Source: an uncultured Bacteroidota bacterium (GTDB taxonomy: Bacteria > Bacteroidota > Bacteroidia > Chitinophagales > Chitinophagaceae). Taken from it: 6,152 nucleotides of DNA. A program made the translations under genes and the position numbers. The stretch lies in NCBI GenBank assembly GCA_903933995.1, contig CAIZMD010000343.1, forward strand, positions 1-6,152, in the 5' to 3' direction. The notes under the pieces are model-generated. The model ran no database searches, was not told where the DNA came from, and worked only from the letters and a program-made list of their open reading frames with translations. Shown here in pieces: positions 6,064 to 6,152 of this stretch; position 1 is the first letter of the stretch, and every line of letters begins with the position of its first letter.

Positions 6064-6152
6064 ATGGGAGATCTTCAGATCAAGAAACAGCCAAAGAAAT
6101 ACGATGCTGTGATTGTAGGTTCTGGTGCCGGTGGTGGTATGGCGGCCTACAC
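6064..6152 (+). CDS. GMC-family FAD-dependent oxidoreductase, N-terminus only (truncated by the window edge)
   Basis: Twenty-nine codons are visible, beginning at the ATG in CATATG. Residues 13-29 read YDAVIVGSGAGGGMAAY, a Rossmann dinucleotide-binding motif (GxGxxGG type) after a beta strand, as at the N-terminus of glucose-methanol-choline oxidoreductases, which bind the FAD ADP moiety there. The extra glycine and the AAY that follows favour the GMC family over other flavoproteins, but the rest of the protein is missing, so other FAD/NAD(P)-binding oxidoreductases are possible. Bacteroidota relatives usually act on sugars or alcohols; the substrate cannot be stated here. No export signal is visible in the first 12 residues, which are polar and Lys-rich. 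The gene lies past the nrdJ terminator and the CT-rich repeat, so it likely has its own promoter, which I could not identify. Confidence 0.8.
   Translation, partial: MGDLQIKKQPKKYDAVIVGSGAGGGMAAY

Overview
The window looks like an ordinary chromosomal stretch of a Bacteroidota bacterium, probably Chitinophagaceae-like. That placement is my inference. It rests on a bacterial group II geranylgeranylglyceryl phosphate synthase, a long B12-dependent ribonucleotide reductase with a Cys-rich tail, a Bacteroidota-style M28 peptidase, and the lack of a Shine-Dalgarno sequence before all three visible start codons (2050 minus, 2452 plus, 6064 plus).

Layout. Bases 1-1224 (+) hold most of an M28 zinc peptidase whose start lies upstream of the window; a strong hairpin/T-tract terminator follows at 1248-1275. 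Bases 1295-2050 (-) encode a GGGP synthase, convergent with the peptidase. A 401-bp divergent intergenic region (2051-2451) separates it from nrdJ. Bases 2452-5805 (+) encode the complete NrdJ ribonucleotide reductase. After nrdJ come two abutting hairpins, the second a good intrinsic terminator (5871-5905), and then a CT-rich direct repeat (5945-6014). The window ends in the first 29 codons of a GMC-type FAD oxidoreductase (from 6064).

How the genes relate. They do not form one operon. Peptidase, GGGP synthase, nrdJ and GMC oxidoreductase appear to be separate transcription units, with terminators after the peptidase and after nrdJ and a divergent promoter region between GGGP synthase and nrdJ. 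The most interesting non-coding signal is in that region: three exact matches to the relaxed DnaA-box consensus TTWTNCACA plus one weaker reverse-strand site, all within 90 bp and just upstream of the best candidate nrdJ promoter. This would fit DnaA- or replication-linked control of dNTP synthesis, as known for nrdAB in E. coli, but it is unproven here.

I found no tRNA, rRNA, CRISPR array, insertion sequence or prophage gene, and no convincing new multi-gene system.
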